Assembly: GCF_035917575.1 (NCBI RefSeq)
Contig: NZ_CP109090.1
Span: 5,146,001 to 5,210,000, forward strand
Origin: Streptomyces sp. NBC_01788
GTDB taxonomy: Bacteria > Actinomycetota > Actinomycetes > Streptomycetales > Streptomycetaceae
Length of the DNA stretch: 64,000 bases
Direction of reading: 5' to 3'
The position numbers were made by a program, and so were the translations under genes. A model generated the notes under the pieces. That model made no database searches, was not told the DNA's origin, and worked only from the letters and a program-made list of their open reading frames with translations. This document shows positions 24,501 through 31,999 of this stretch, in pieces (within the stretch, counting starts at the first letter, position 1; the number at the start of each line of letters is the position of its first letter).

Positions 24501-25224
24501 CACGATCGCCTCCTGGGACCGCGACCTCGAAGCGCTGGCCGGAGAACTCCGGCGTGCCCGGCAGACCGTCACCGACGTCCCCCTGCCGACGACCCTGACC
24601 GCGTCGCAGCTGCTGCACCTGGCCGCCGACCCCGACGGGTTCGCGCGGGAGCTCGCGCGCCCCATGCCGCGCCCCCCGCAACCGGCCGCTCGCCGCGGCA
24701 CCCGCTTCCACGCCTGGGTGGAAACCCGCTTCGAAGAGCTGACGCTGCCCATGCTGGAGCCCGGGGAACTGCCCGGCGACGACGCCGAGATCGCCGACGA
24801 ACGCGACCTCGAAGCCCTGAAGGAGGCCTTCGAACGCACCCCGTACGCCCACCGCACGCCCCACCGCGTCGAAGCGCCGTTCCAGCTCGCCCTGGCCGGC
24901 CGTGTCGTCCGGGGCCGTATCGACGCCGTCTACAAGGAGAGCGACGGCGAGCGGACGACGTACGAGATCGTGGACTGGAAGACGCACCGCTCCCGTACCG
25001 CGGACCCGCTCCAGCTCGCCGTCTACCGGCTGGCCTGGGCCGAACAGCGCGGCGTCCCCCTGGACCGTGTCACCGCCGCTTTCGTCTACGTGCGCACCGG
25101 CGAGGTGGTACGGCACGACGACCTCCCGGGTCGCGCCGAGCTGGAACGGCTGCTGACGGAGGAACCCCAGGCCGGGCCGCAGTGTGACGAACCGCCCGAA
25201 CGGGAAGCCACCGCGGGCCGATAG
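21550..25224 (+). CDS. adnB: AdnB-like helicase-nuclease subunit
   Basis: A 1224-residue partner of AdnA. Motor motifs: Walker A GAGSGKTTVMAARVVWLV (about 36-53), LLDEYQDTSVAQ, GDPCQAIYGWRGAS and TAHRSKGLEWD. The C-terminal RecB-family nuclease has RGTRFHAWVE, GRIDAVY, EIVDWKTH and LQLAVYRLAW. The AddB-type Cys cluster is absent, in contrast to AdnA. Residues ~837-977 are a long acidic insert with repeated D-P-F (e.g. DPFGGGDPFGEGHPFEQGDP) between motor and nuclease. GTG chosen because it matches the family N-terminus SARITDPEQL; TTG at 21520 and GTG at 21526 are alternatives. The M20 dipeptidase starts 10 bases after its stop. Confidence 0.9.
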   Translation: MSARITDPEQLKELLGIPFTPEQTACIVAPPAPQVIVAGAGSGKTTVMAARVVWLVGTGQVAPEQVLGLTFTNKAAGELAERVRKALIRAGVTDPEAIDPDNPPGEPMISTYHAFAGRLLKDHGLRIGLEPTARLLADATRYQLAARVLREAPGPYPALARSFPDLVSDLLALDAELSEHLVRPEDLRAWDTGLLHTLEGVKLSNADLRKVPETAAARRELAELVLRYRAAKRERDLLDFGDQIALAARLARLPEAGRVLREEFRVVLLDEYQDTSVAQRILLAGLFGDGTGHPVTAVGDPCQAIYGWRGASVANLDDFPEHFAHADGSPATRQALSENRRSGGRLLDLANGLAEPLRAMHAGVEALRPAPGAERDGLVRCALLPTHAEEIEWVADSIAHLVKTGTAPGEVAVLCRTATDFAEIQGALVARDVPVEVVGLSGLLHLPEVADLVAVCEVLQDPGANAALVRLLTGPRWRIGPRDLALLGRRARLLVAHARVETGDDPDSRLAEAVEGVDPAEVISLADALDTFLETPLDGAGDDDRLPFSPDARVRFARLAAELRDLRRSLSDPLLDVLHRVLAVTGLEVELSASPHALAARRRETLANFLDIAASFAANESEASLLAFLGFLRTAAQYEKGLDNALPGGENTVKVLTAHRSKGLEWDVVAVPGLVTGTFPSGQGREKWTSQGKVLPHALRGDADTLPDIDGWDARAMKAFHEAMKEHQHTEELRLGYVTFTRPRSLLLGSGHWWGPSQKRPRGPSAFLQALYDHCAAGHGEIEAWADEPGEDEENPALHRATADQVWPLPLDEAALARRREAAAIVLAHLEDLASGANGHPEATHDPASHDAPDWPVPPRDGVPAKDEALPYDDASPYEDEPPFGEDEADDPFGGGDPFGEGHPFEQGDPFKDDAPFAEDDTFDGHPDDWDSWSGDRPTVPHQAPPPDDHAAPAPPPPREHPAHLESDRAPGSRGRALPPEEARTIASWDRDLEALAGELRRARQTVTDVPLPTTLTASQLLHLAADPDGFARELARPMPRPPQPAARRGTRFHAWVETRFEELTLPMLEPGELPGDDAEIADERDLEALKEAFERTPYAHRTPHRVEAPFQLALAGRVVRGRIDAVYKESDGERTTYEIVDWKTHRSRTADPLQLAVYRLAWAEQRGVPLDRVTAAFVYVRTGEVVRHDDLPGRAELERLLTEEPQAGPQCDEPPEREATAGR

Positions 25225-25234
25225 GCTCGGTTCC

Positions 25235-26638
25235 ATGAGCCAGACCCCGGACAGCGCCGTCCGTACGTACATCGAGCAGCACCGCACCGCCTTCCTCGAC
25301 GACCTCGCCGAATGGCTGCGCATCCCGTCCGTGTCGGCCCAGCCCGACCACGCGCCCGATGTACGGCGCAGCGCCGACTGGCTCGCCGGCAAGCTCCAGG
25401 AGACCGGCTTCACCACCACCGAGGTCTGGCCGACCGCGGGCGCCCCCGCCGTCTTCGCCGAGTGGCGCTCCGACGACCCCGAGGCCCCCACGGTCCTCGT
25501 CTACGGCCACCACGACGTCCAGCCCGCCGCCCGTGAGGACGGCTGGGACAGCGAGCCCTTCGAGCCCGTCGTCCGCGAGGGCCGCCTCTACGCGCGCGGG
25601 GCGGCCGACGACAAGGGTCAGGTGTTCTTCCACACACTCGGCGTCCGCGCCCACCTCGCCGCCACCGGCCGCACCGCCCCGGCCGTCCATCTGAAGCTGC
25701 TGATCGAGGGCGAGGAGGAGTCCGGCTCCCCGCACTTCCGGGCTCTCGTCGAACAGCACGCGGAGCGCCTGGCCGCCGACGCGGTGATCGTCTCCGACAC
25801 CGGCATGTGGTCCGCCGACACCCCCACGGTGTGCACCGGGATGCGGGGCCTCGCCGAGTGCGAGATCCGGCTGTACGGACCCGACCAGGACATCCACTCC
25901 GGCTCCTTCGGCGGCGCGGTGCCCAACCCGGCGACCGCCGCCGCCCGCCTCGTCGCCGCCCTGCACGACGAGCACGCGCGCGTGGCCGTCCCCGGCTTCT
26001 ACGACGGCATCGTGGAACTCACCGACCGGGAGCGCCGGCTCTTCGCCGAGCTGCCCTTCGCCGAGGAGCAGTGGCTGCGCACCGCGAAGTCGTACGCCAC
26101 CCAGGGCGAGGCCGGGTACTCCACCCTGGAGCGCATCTGGGCCCGCCCCACCGCCGAGGTCAACGGCATCGGCGGCGGCTACCAGGGCCCCGGCAGCAAG
26201 ACGATCATCCCCTCCACGGCGATGGTCAAGCTGTCGTTCCGCCTGGTCGCGGGCCAGGACCCCGAACACATCGAGAAGGCCGTCCGCACCTGGGCCGCCG
26301 AACAGGTGCCCGCGGGGATACGGCACGAGATCGTGTTCGGTTCGGCCACGCGCCCGTGCCTGACCCCGCTGGACCACCCGGCCCTGCAGTCCGTGGTCCG
26401 CGCCATGGGCCGTGCCTTCGACGGCCCCGTCCGCTTCACGCGCGAGGGCGGCTCGGGCCCGGCCGCCGATCTCCAGGAGGTTCTCGGCGCGCCCGTCCTC
26501 TTCCTGGGCATCTCCGTCCCCTCCGACGGCTGGCACGCGCCGAACGAGAAGGTCGAGCTCGACCTCCTGCTCAAGGGCGTCGAGACCAGCGCGTACCTGT
26601 GGGGCGACCTCGCGGAGCACTGGCACGATGCGCCCTGA
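25235..26638 (+). CDS. M20 family metallopeptidase (CNDP-type dipeptidase)
   Basis: A 467-residue cytoplasmic di-zinc peptidase. All metal and catalytic motifs are present: YGHHDVQPA (His/Asp), RGAADDKG (bridging Asp), EGEEESGS (general-base Glu then Glu ligand), SDTGMW (Asp) and DGWHAPNEK (C-terminal His), with the dimerisation-domain His in QDIHSGSFGG. Substrates are probably dipeptides or N-acyl amino acids. The ATG lies 10 bases after the adnB stop, so it may be co-transcribed with a repair operon, although no functional link is known. Confidence 0.92.
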   Translation: MSQTPDSAVRTYIEQHRTAFLDDLAEWLRIPSVSAQPDHAPDVRRSADWLAGKLQETGFTTTEVWPTAGAPAVFAEWRSDDPEAPTVLVYGHHDVQPAAREDGWDSEPFEPVVREGRLYARGAADDKGQVFFHTLGVRAHLAATGRTAPAVHLKLLIEGEEESGSPHFRALVEQHAERLAADAVIVSDTGMWSADTPTVCTGMRGLAECEIRLYGPDQDIHSGSFGGAVPNPATAAARLVAALHDEHARVAVPGFYDGIVELTDRERRLFAELPFAEEQWLRTAKSYATQGEAGYSTLERIWARPTAEVNGIGGGYQGPGSKTIIPSTAMVKLSFRLVAGQDPEHIEKAVRTWAAEQVPAGIRHEIVFGSATRPCLTPLDHPALQSVVRAMGRAFDGPVRFTREGGSGPAADLQEVLGAPVLFLGISVPSDGWHAPNEKVELDLLLKGVETSAYLWGDLAEHWHDAP

Positions 26639-26777
26639 GGGGTGCCCACCGGCCCGGGCGCACACTGGTAAGGCCGTCGCGCGCTCCCAGGCCCCGCCGG
26701 CCGCGGACGCCTCCGGCCGCACGTCCCGCTGAACCGCCGCCGAAACAACCGTTGCACCGGGGGAGTTGGAAGCACCC

Positions 26778-27722
26778 GTGACCACCTGGACCGACCACAC
26801 CGCAGACCGACCCATCTCGCTCACCGCGCCCAGCGGCATCGACCGGGCCGCCCACCACCGGCTCGACGAGGCCTGGCTCGCCGCGGCGTGGAGCCACCCC
26901 TCGACGCGCTGCTTCGTGGTCTCCGGCGGTCAGGCCCTGATCGACGAGACCCCCGACGGCCGGACCGAGCTGGTCACGACACCCTCCTTCGAGGCCCCCC
27001 TCACCGAGGCGCACCGCTACTTCCTCGGCACGAACGCCGAGGGCGTCAGCTACTTCGCCCTGCAGAAGGACTCCCTGCCCGGCCGCATGGACCAGTCCGC
27101 CCGCCCGGCCGGCCTGCGCGAGGCCGGCCTGCTCCTGTCGCCCCGGGACTCCGGCCTGCTGGCGCACGCGGTGGCCCTGGAGAACTGGCAGCGGCTGCAC
27201 CGCTTCTGCTCCCGCTGCGGCGAGCGCACCGTGATCGCCGCGGCCGGACACATCCGCCGCTGCCCGGCCTGCGGCGCCGAGCACTACCCGCGCACCGACC
27301 CCGCCGTGATCATGGCGGTCACCGACGACGAGGACCGCATCCTGCTCGGCCGCCAGGTGCACTGGCCCGAGGGCCGCTTCTCCACGCTCGCCGGATTCGT
27401 CGAGCCGGGGGAGTCCATCGAGCAGGCGGTGCGCCGCGAGGTCCATGAGGAGGTGGGCGTCGCCGTCGGCGAGGTCGAGTACGTCGCCAGTCAGCCCTGG
27501 CCGTTCCCCTCCAGCCTCATGCTGGGCTTCATGGCGCACGCCACCTCGACCGGGATCGACGTGGACGGCGACGAGATCCACGAGGCCCGCTGGTTCTCCC
27601 GCGAGGAGCTGCGCGCGGCCTTCGAGTCCGGCGAGGTCCTGCCGCCCTACGGCATCTCCATCGCGGCCCGGCTCATCGAACTCTGGTACGGCAAGCCGCT
27701 GCCGACGAGGAGCGCCGTCTGA
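26778..27722 (+). CDS. nudC: NudC, NAD(H) pyrophosphatase / NAD-RNA decapping Nudix enzyme
   Basis: A 314-residue Nudix hydrolase with the full NudC architecture: N-terminal domain, zinc ribbon (FCSRCG ... CPACG, about 139-170), Nudix box GFVEPGESIEQAVRRE then VHEEVG (about 210-232) and the NudC-specific SQPWPFPSSLMLGF. It cleaves NADH/NAD+ to NMN(H) and AMP, and homologues remove NAD caps from RNA. The GTG with GGAAG upstream is preferred; a TTG four codons earlier is possible. Convergent with mrx1, separated by a 19-bp hairpin. Confidence 0.93.
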   Translation: MTTWTDHTADRPISLTAPSGIDRAAHHRLDEAWLAAAWSHPSTRCFVVSGGQALIDETPDGRTELVTTPSFEAPLTEAHRYFLGTNAEGVSYFALQKDSLPGRMDQSARPAGLREAGLLLSPRDSGLLAHAVALENWQRLHRFCSRCGERTVIAAAGHIRRCPACGAEHYPRTDPAVIMAVTDDEDRILLGRQVHWPEGRFSTLAGFVEPGESIEQAVRREVHEEVGVAVGEVEYVASQPWPFPSSLMLGFMAHATSTGIDVDGDEIHEARWFSREELRAAFESGEVLPPYGISIAARLIELWYGKPLPTRSAV

Positions 27723-27733
27723 GGGGCCCGGCA

Positions 27734-27780
27734 ACGCGAGGGCGGCCTCCCCGGAATTCCAGGGGAGGCCGCCCTCGCGT
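27734..27780. terminator. Bidirectional hairpin between nudC and mrx1
   Basis: A perfect 19-bp stem (27734-27752 with 27762-27780) closing a 9-base loop that contains GAATTC. It serves both convergent genes. Confidence 0.85.
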
Positions 27781-27804
27781 CGTCCGTCGTGCGACGCGTC
27801 GCGA

Positions 27805-28047
27805 TCAGGCGCCGACCTTCTCCTTGACCTGGGCCAGCGACGGGTTCGTGAGGGTCGAGCCGTCCGGGAAGAGCACGGTGGGAACCGTCTGGTTTCCGCC
27901 ATTGGCCTTCTCGACGAAGGCCGCGGAGTCCGGGTCGTGCTCGATGTTGATCTCGGTGTACGTGATGCCCTCACGGTCCATCTGGCTCTTCAGCCGACGG
28001 CAGTAGCCGCACCACGTGGTGCTGTACATCGTCACAGTGCCCGGCAT
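27805..28047 (-). CDS. mrx1: Mycoredoxin (Mrx1-like glutaredoxin)
   Basis: An 80-residue thioredoxin-fold protein with the CGYC active site (Cys13, Cys16), TVPTVLFPDG with the cis-Pro and a conserved NGGNQ. Mycoredoxins reduce mycothiol mixed disulfides on proteins in actinobacteria. Length and motif are standard. Transcribed leftward from a SigR-type promoter ~50 bases upstream, consistent with a disulfide-stress role. Divergent from uvrD2. The same nudC-mrx1-uvrD2 order occurs in mycobacteria. Confidence 0.93.
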   Translation of the reverse strand: MPGTVTMYSTTWCGYCRRLKSQMDREGITYTEINIEHDPDSAAFVEKANGGNQTVPTVLFPDGSTLTNPSLAQVKEKVGA

Positions 28048-28097
28048 GTCTCTCGCGCTCCTTCGGCGGCTCGGGGACGTATTCGTCGCTGGGAAGG

Positions 28098-28123
28098 AAC
28101 GTACGCCATCGCTCCGGCATTCC
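28098..28123 (-). promoter_or_regulatory. SigR-type promoter of mrx1
   Basis: On the minus strand GGGAAT (GGAAT at 28119-28123) is followed after exactly 18 bases by GTT (28098-28100). The predicted start is near 28091, giving a leader of about 44 bases before the mrx1 ATG. Confidence 0.75.
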
Positions 28124-28144
28124 CACCGGGGGTATCCGTACGGA

Positions 28145-28173
28145 CGTGACGCGCGACATCGTGACGCGCGACA
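28145..28173 (+). repeat. Direct repeat upstream of uvrD2
   Basis: CGTGACGCGCGACA occurs twice with one base between copies, a 15-base period. A second pair, CACGAGGGCG, follows just downstream. The location ~100 bases before uvrD2 makes these candidate binding sites. Confidence 0.6.
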
Positions 28174-28275
28174 CGAGGGCGTCCCGCACGAGGGCGCACG
28201 GCATTAGTACGACCGCCGGGGCTGCCTGTGGACAACCGGCTCATGCGTCCCGGAGCGACCTGGCAGCATGGCTGT

Positions 28276-30483
28276 GTGACAGCAGCAACGCACTCCCCGC
28301 TCTTCCCTCGGGTCCCGGACTCCGCCGACGCGGTGCTCGACGGGCTCGACCCCGAGCAGCGCGAGGTGGCCACCTCTCTGCACGGGCCGGTGTGCGTCCT
28401 GGCGGGCGCCGGCACGGGCAAGACCCGGGCGATCACCCACCGCATCGCCTACGGGGTGCGCGCAGGCGTCCTCCACCCCTCCACCGTGCTGGCCGTCACG
28501 TTCACCAACCGTGCCGCGGGGGAGATGCGGGGCCGGCTGCGCCAGCTCGGCGCGCACGGCGTGCAGGCCCGCACCTTCCACTCCGCCGCCCTGCGGCAGC
28601 TGCAGTACTTCTGGCCGAAAGCGATCGGTGGCGCCATGCCCCGGCTGGTCGACCGCAAGATCCAGCTCGTCGCCGACGCGGCCGCCGCCTGCCGCATCCG
28701 TCTCGACCGCAACGAGCTGCGGGACGTCACCGCCGAGATCGAGTGGTGCAAGGTCACCCAGACCGTCCCGGCCGACTATGCCGGCGCGGCCGCGAAGGAG
28801 GGCCGCACCGCCCCCCGCGACCCGGCCGAGATCGCCCAGCTGTACTCGGTGTACGAGGACCTCAAGCGGGACCGCTCGGTCATCGACTTCGAGGACGTCC
28901 TGCTGCTGACCGTCGCCGTCCTGCAGGACCGGGCCGACGTCGCCGAGCAGGTCCGCGCCCAGTACCAGCACTTCGTGGTGGACGAGTACCAGGACGTCTC
29001 CCCGCTCCAGCAGCGCCTGCTGGAGCTGTGGCTTGGCGACCGCGACAGCCTGTGCGTCGTCGGCGACGCCAGCCAGACGATCTACTCCTTCACCGGGGCG
29101 ACCCCCGACCACCTGCTCGACTTCCGCACCCGTCACCCCGGAGCCACCGTCGTCAAGCTGGTCCGCGACTACCGGTCCACCCCTCAGGTCGTCCACCTCG
29201 CCAACGGACTGCTCGCCCAGGCCCGGGGCCGGGCCGCCGACCACCGGCTGGAACTGGTCTCCCAGCGCGCCCCCGGCCCCGAGCCCGCCTACACCGAGTA
29301 CGCCGACGAGCCCGCCGAGGCCGAGGGGGCGGCCCACCGCATCCACGACCTCATCGCCTCCGGTGTCCCGGCGAGCGAGATCGCCGTCCTGTTCCGGACG
29401 AACGTCCAGTCCGAGACCTACGAGCAGGCCCTCGCCGACGTCGGCGTGCCCTATCAGCTGCGTGGCGCCGAGCGCTTCTTCGACCGTCCCGAGGTGCGCA
29501 AGGCGAGTGTCGCGCTGCGCGCCGCCGCCCGCTTCGGCGGCAACGACTCCCTCCTCGACGACGTCGTCGACCTGCCCTCACAGGTGCGTGCCGTGCTGTC
29601 GGGGGAGGGCTGGACCGCGCAGCCGCCGGCCGGCTCCGGCGCGGTCAGAGAACGCTGGGAGTCGCTGGCCGCCCTGGTGAGCCTCGCGCAGGACTTCGCC
29701 GCCGCCCGGCAGGGCGCGACACTCGCCGACCTCGTGGCGGAACTCGACGAGCGGGCGAACGCCCAGCACGCACCCACGGTCCAGGGCGTCACCCTCGCCT
29801 CCCTGCACTCGGCCAAGGGCCTGGAGTGGGACGTCGTCTTCCTGGTCGGCGTCGCCGAGGGCATGATCCCGATCACCTACGCCCGGACGGACGAACAGGT
29901 CGAGGAGGAACGACGCCTCCTCTACGTGGGTGTCACCCGCGCCCGTGAGCGGCTGCACGTCTCCTGGTCGCTGTCCCGCTCGCCAGGCGGCCGCCCGGGC
30001 CGCCGTCCCAGCCGCTTCCTCGACGGGCTGCGCCCCGGCTCGGCCGGCACCGCGGGCCGCGCCGCGCCCGGCGGTTCCGGGGGCATCGAGCGCGGCTTCA
30101 CCACAGCCGCGGGGACGCCGGGGGCGCCCGCCCCGCGGCGCGCACAGCGCACCCCCGCCCGCTGCCGGGTCTGCGGCCGCACGCTCACCGACGCCGGCGA
30201 GATGAAGCTGATGCGCTGCGAGGGCTGCCCCTCCGACATGGACGAGGGCCTGTACGAGCGGCTGCGCGAGTGGCGGGCGGTCCAGGCGGGGCGCAGCGGG
30301 CAGCCCGCGTTCTGCGTTTTCACCGACAAGACGCTCATGGCGATCGCCGAAACCGTCCCGGACGACGAGCGCGAACTGGCGCGCATCCCTGGAGTGGGGA
30401 TGCGCAAGCTCCGCCGGTACGGATCGGACGTTCTCGACCTCTGCGCAGGCCGGGAGCCCGCGGGAGAGGCGATCGAGGACTGA
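28276..30483 (+). CDS. uvrD2: UvrD2-type DNA helicase with HRDC domain
   Basis: A 735-residue superfamily 1 helicase. Motor motifs: AGAGTGKTRAITHRIA (about 40-55), VDEYQDVSPLQ, GDASQTIYSFTG, LHSAKGLEWDVVFL and YVGVTRARERLHVSW. A tetra-Cys knuckle (CRVCGRT ... CEGCPSD, about 630-655) and a C-terminal HRDC domain (about 660-725) are the defining features of actinobacterial UvrD2. In mycobacteria it is essential, with ATP-dependent 3'-5' unwinding that needs the Cys module. The start is taken as GTG before TAATHS; a longer frame begins 48 bases upstream. No clear ribosome-binding site, so possibly near-leaderless. Confidence 0.92.
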   Translation: MTAATHSPLFPRVPDSADAVLDGLDPEQREVATSLHGPVCVLAGAGTGKTRAITHRIAYGVRAGVLHPSTVLAVTFTNRAAGEMRGRLRQLGAHGVQARTFHSAALRQLQYFWPKAIGGAMPRLVDRKIQLVADAAAACRIRLDRNELRDVTAEIEWCKVTQTVPADYAGAAAKEGRTAPRDPAEIAQLYSVYEDLKRDRSVIDFEDVLLLTVAVLQDRADVAEQVRAQYQHFVVDEYQDVSPLQQRLLELWLGDRDSLCVVGDASQTIYSFTGATPDHLLDFRTRHPGATVVKLVRDYRSTPQVVHLANGLLAQARGRAADHRLELVSQRAPGPEPAYTEYADEPAEAEGAAHRIHDLIASGVPASEIAVLFRTNVQSETYEQALADVGVPYQLRGAERFFDRPEVRKASVALRAAARFGGNDSLLDDVVDLPSQVRAVLSGEGWTAQPPAGSGAVRERWESLAALVSLAQDFAAARQGATLADLVAELDERANAQHAPTVQGVTLASLHSAKGLEWDVVFLVGVAEGMIPITYARTDEQVEEERRLLYVGVTRARERLHVSWSLSRSPGGRPGRRPSRFLDGLRPGSAGTAGRAAPGGSGGIERGFTTAAGTPGAPAPRRAQRTPARCRVCGRTLTDAGEMKLMRCEGCPSDMDEGLYERLREWRAVQAGRSGQPAFCVFTDKTLMAIAETVPDDERELARIPGVGMRKLRRYGSDVLDLCAGREPAGEAIED

Positions 30484-30520
30484 TCGGGGGCTGGCCGAAG
30501 ACCCGCGGGAACTCGTCGAA

Positions 30521-30558
30521 AAAATAGTTTGCGCACCCGCCGTCCGTCCCCATAGGTT
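30521..30558 (+). promoter_or_regulatory. WblC/WhiB7-type promoter of the wblC leader
   Basis: An AT-rich block (AAAATAGTT, 30521-30529) abuts a -35 TTGCGC (30529-30534), then 18 bases, then the -10 TAGGTT (30553-30558). WhiB7/WblC-dependent promoters are known by an AT-rich patch directly upstream of -35, where the AT-hook binds, so this fits autoregulation. The start would be about 30565, leaving a ~600-base leader before wblC. Confidence 0.6.
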
Positions 30559-30670
30559 CTTGGTCACGGGAACGGTGGCCTTCCTGAGGCCCTGTTTCCG
30601 TGTTGTACTTGCATATCCGTACGGACTGGCTCACCCCCAGTCCCCCAGACGCCGAGAGGAGGCGAGTCCA

Positions 30671-30991
30671 GTGATCAGCATCAACAGCAGCTCCATCAGC
30701 ACCGCCAAAATGACCGATCGCTCGGTCGCCTCCCTGTGCATGCTCGGCGCCTTCAACCAGGGCACCGGTCTGTCCGGCATCGCTGCCGTGCGCCCGGCGT
30801 CCTTTGCGTCCCTCGCGGGTCTTCCCATTCGTGAGCGCGATGAGCGACCGACCGAGGCACTGGAAGCAGTAGCGGCGCAGGCACAGGCCTATGCCGTTGA
30901 GGCGGCCGGTGCCGGTAACCGGGAGCAGACGAAGCAGCACCACCTGATGTGGGCCTTCCGTGGGCCAGAACCCTGGAGTGATCCAGCCTGA
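30671..30991 (+). CDS. Upstream ORF of the wblC leader (106 residues)
   Basis: GTG with a strong AGGAGG at 30657-30662, eight bases upstream. The 106-residue product begins ISINSSSISTAKMTDRSV, is Ser/Thr-rich then Ala/Glu-rich, has no recognisable domain and ends HHLMWAFRGPEPWSDPA. It lies between the wblC-type promoter and an intrinsic terminator, and its TGA is inside a small hairpin. Translation of this frame is therefore likely to decide read-through into wblC, as in the uORF-controlled whiB7/wblC leaders described in actinobacteria. Whether the peptide has its own function is unknown. Confidence 0.75.
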   Translation: MISINSSSISTAKMTDRSVASLCMLGAFNQGTGLSGIAAVRPASFASLAGLPIRERDERPTEALEAVAAQAQAYAVEAAGAGNREQTKQHHLMWAFRGPEPWSDPA

Positions 30992-31053
30992 TCGCCGATC
31001 AGGCCGGCGCCTTCAGGGCCGCGGAACCCCATCCGGGATCCGCGGCCCTTCTG
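30986..31053 (+). terminator. Attenuator: stop-codon hairpin plus intrinsic terminator before wblC
   Basis: Hairpin 1 pairs 30986-30993 with 30997-31004 (GCCTGATC, loop GCC) and contains the uORF TGA. Hairpin 2 pairs 31015-31025 with 31039-31049 (AGGGCCGCGGA, 11 bp) and is followed by TCTGTTTT, a real U-tract that is rare in this genome. A ribosome at the uORF stop would cover hairpin 1. Hairpin 2 would terminate most transcripts before wblC unless disrupted. Confidence 0.75.
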
Positions 31054-31165
31054 TTTTCCCCGAACGGGGACAGCGGAGCGAAGGGGCCTCGGGACAAGAC
31101 AAGAACCTGGCAGTCGGCCGACACCCGGCCGACGGGCCGACCCGACCAGACGAGGAAGACGAACC

Positions 31166-31534
31166 GTGCAACTCGAAGCGCACGCCCCGTCCGTACCGCC
31201 TTCCGACATGATCCCCAAGCCCGGTCTCACGGAGGACCCCGCCTTGACCCCGCTCACCGCGCTCACCGCGCTCGACGACGCCATCGAGAACCTCGGCGTG
31301 CCCGTACCGTGCCGCTCCTACGACCCGGAGGTCTTCTTCGCCGAGTCGCCGGCGGACGTGGAGTACGCCAAGTCCCTCTGCCGTACCTGCCCGCTGGTCG
31401 AGGCCTGCCTCGCCGGCGCCAAGGAGCGGCGTGAGCCCTGGGGCGTCTGGGGTGGCGAGCTGTTCGTCCAAGGTGTCGTCGTCGCCCGGAAGCGGCCGCG
31501 TGGCCGTCCGCGGAAGAACCCGGTCACGGCATGA
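31166..31534 (+). CDS. wblC: WblC (WhiB7 orthologue), antibiotic-resistance transcription factor
   Basis: A 122-residue WhiB-like iron-sulfur protein. The four cluster Cys are C49, C72, C75 and C81. The WhiB7 turn EPWGVWGGE (90-98) contacts the primary sigma factor, and the C-terminal AT-hook RGRPRKNP (112-119) binds AT-rich DNA upstream of -35 elements. WblC/WhiB7 activates ribosome-targeting drug resistance genes. GTG start with GAGGAAG upstream. Expression is probably controlled by the attenuator leader and by self-activation. Its stop overlaps the next ATG. Confidence 0.95.
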   Translation: MQLEAHAPSVPPSDMIPKPGLTEDPALTPLTALTALDDAIENLGVPVPCRSYDPEVFFAESPADVEYAKSLCRTCPLVEACLAGAKERREPWGVWGGELFVQGVVVARKRPRGRPRKNPVTA

Positions 31535-31854
31535 ACACCGCAGGAACGATCGACCGCCCCCTCACGCACGACCCCCAGAAGCAGGCCCCGATGAAGCCGT
31601 CCGCCAGTGAGCCCGCAGGCTCCGCGACCGAAGACGTCACCACCACCGGCGCGAACGAATCGCGTCAGAACAGGAACCGAGAGATGCAACTCATCCCAGA
31701 AGCGCTGGCCCGTGCGCATATGCACGAGCGGCTGCACGAGGCGGAGAGGGAACGCCGGGCCCTGCGCCTGGTGGCCGCCCGCCGGATGCAGCGTCGCGCC
31801 GAGCGCGCCTCGCTGCGTGCCCGCCGCGCGCTCGCCATGGCAGTGATGCACTGA
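31531..31854 (+). CDS. Small basic protein translationally coupled to wblC
   Basis: A 107-residue protein whose ATG overlaps the wblC stop (ATGA). The first ~50 residues are polar and probably disordered; residues 52-107 form a very Arg/Ala-rich amphipathic helix region (LHEAERERRALRLVAARRMQ). It resembles no family I can name; a nucleic-acid or ribosome-binding role is possible but unproven. Internal ATGs at 31591 and 31684 could give shorter products, the last leaving only the helical part. Two long hairpins follow. Confidence 0.7.
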   Translation: MNTAGTIDRPLTHDPQKQAPMKPSASEPAGSATEDVTTTGANESRQNRNREMQLIPEALARAHMHERLHEAERERRALRLVAARRMQRRAERASLRARRALAMAVMH

Positions 31855-31884
31855 CCGTCAGGCTGTTCCACACCGCCAGGCGGT

Positions 31885-31955
31885 GGCCTCCCGGCCCGGG
31901 AGGCCGGAACTCTTCCCGCGGGGGCCGGTCCGTCCGCACGGACCGGCCCCCGCGG
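31885..31955 (+). terminator. Double hairpin terminator after the wblC operon
   Basis: The first stem pairs 31885-31893 with 31897-31905 (GGCCTCCCG, loop GCC). The second is an 18-bp perfect stem, 31916-31933 with 31938-31955, loop CCGC. Confidence 0.8.
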
Positions 31956-31999
31956 TGCGTTGTCCCCGCCGAGCCGCGGCCCGGCGGTATGGTCGCGGG

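Noticed and set aside
21523..25491. 1322-codon minus-strand frame across adnB
   Set aside because: Spans a helicase with intact motifs on the other strand and a gene boundary; no recognisable domain.
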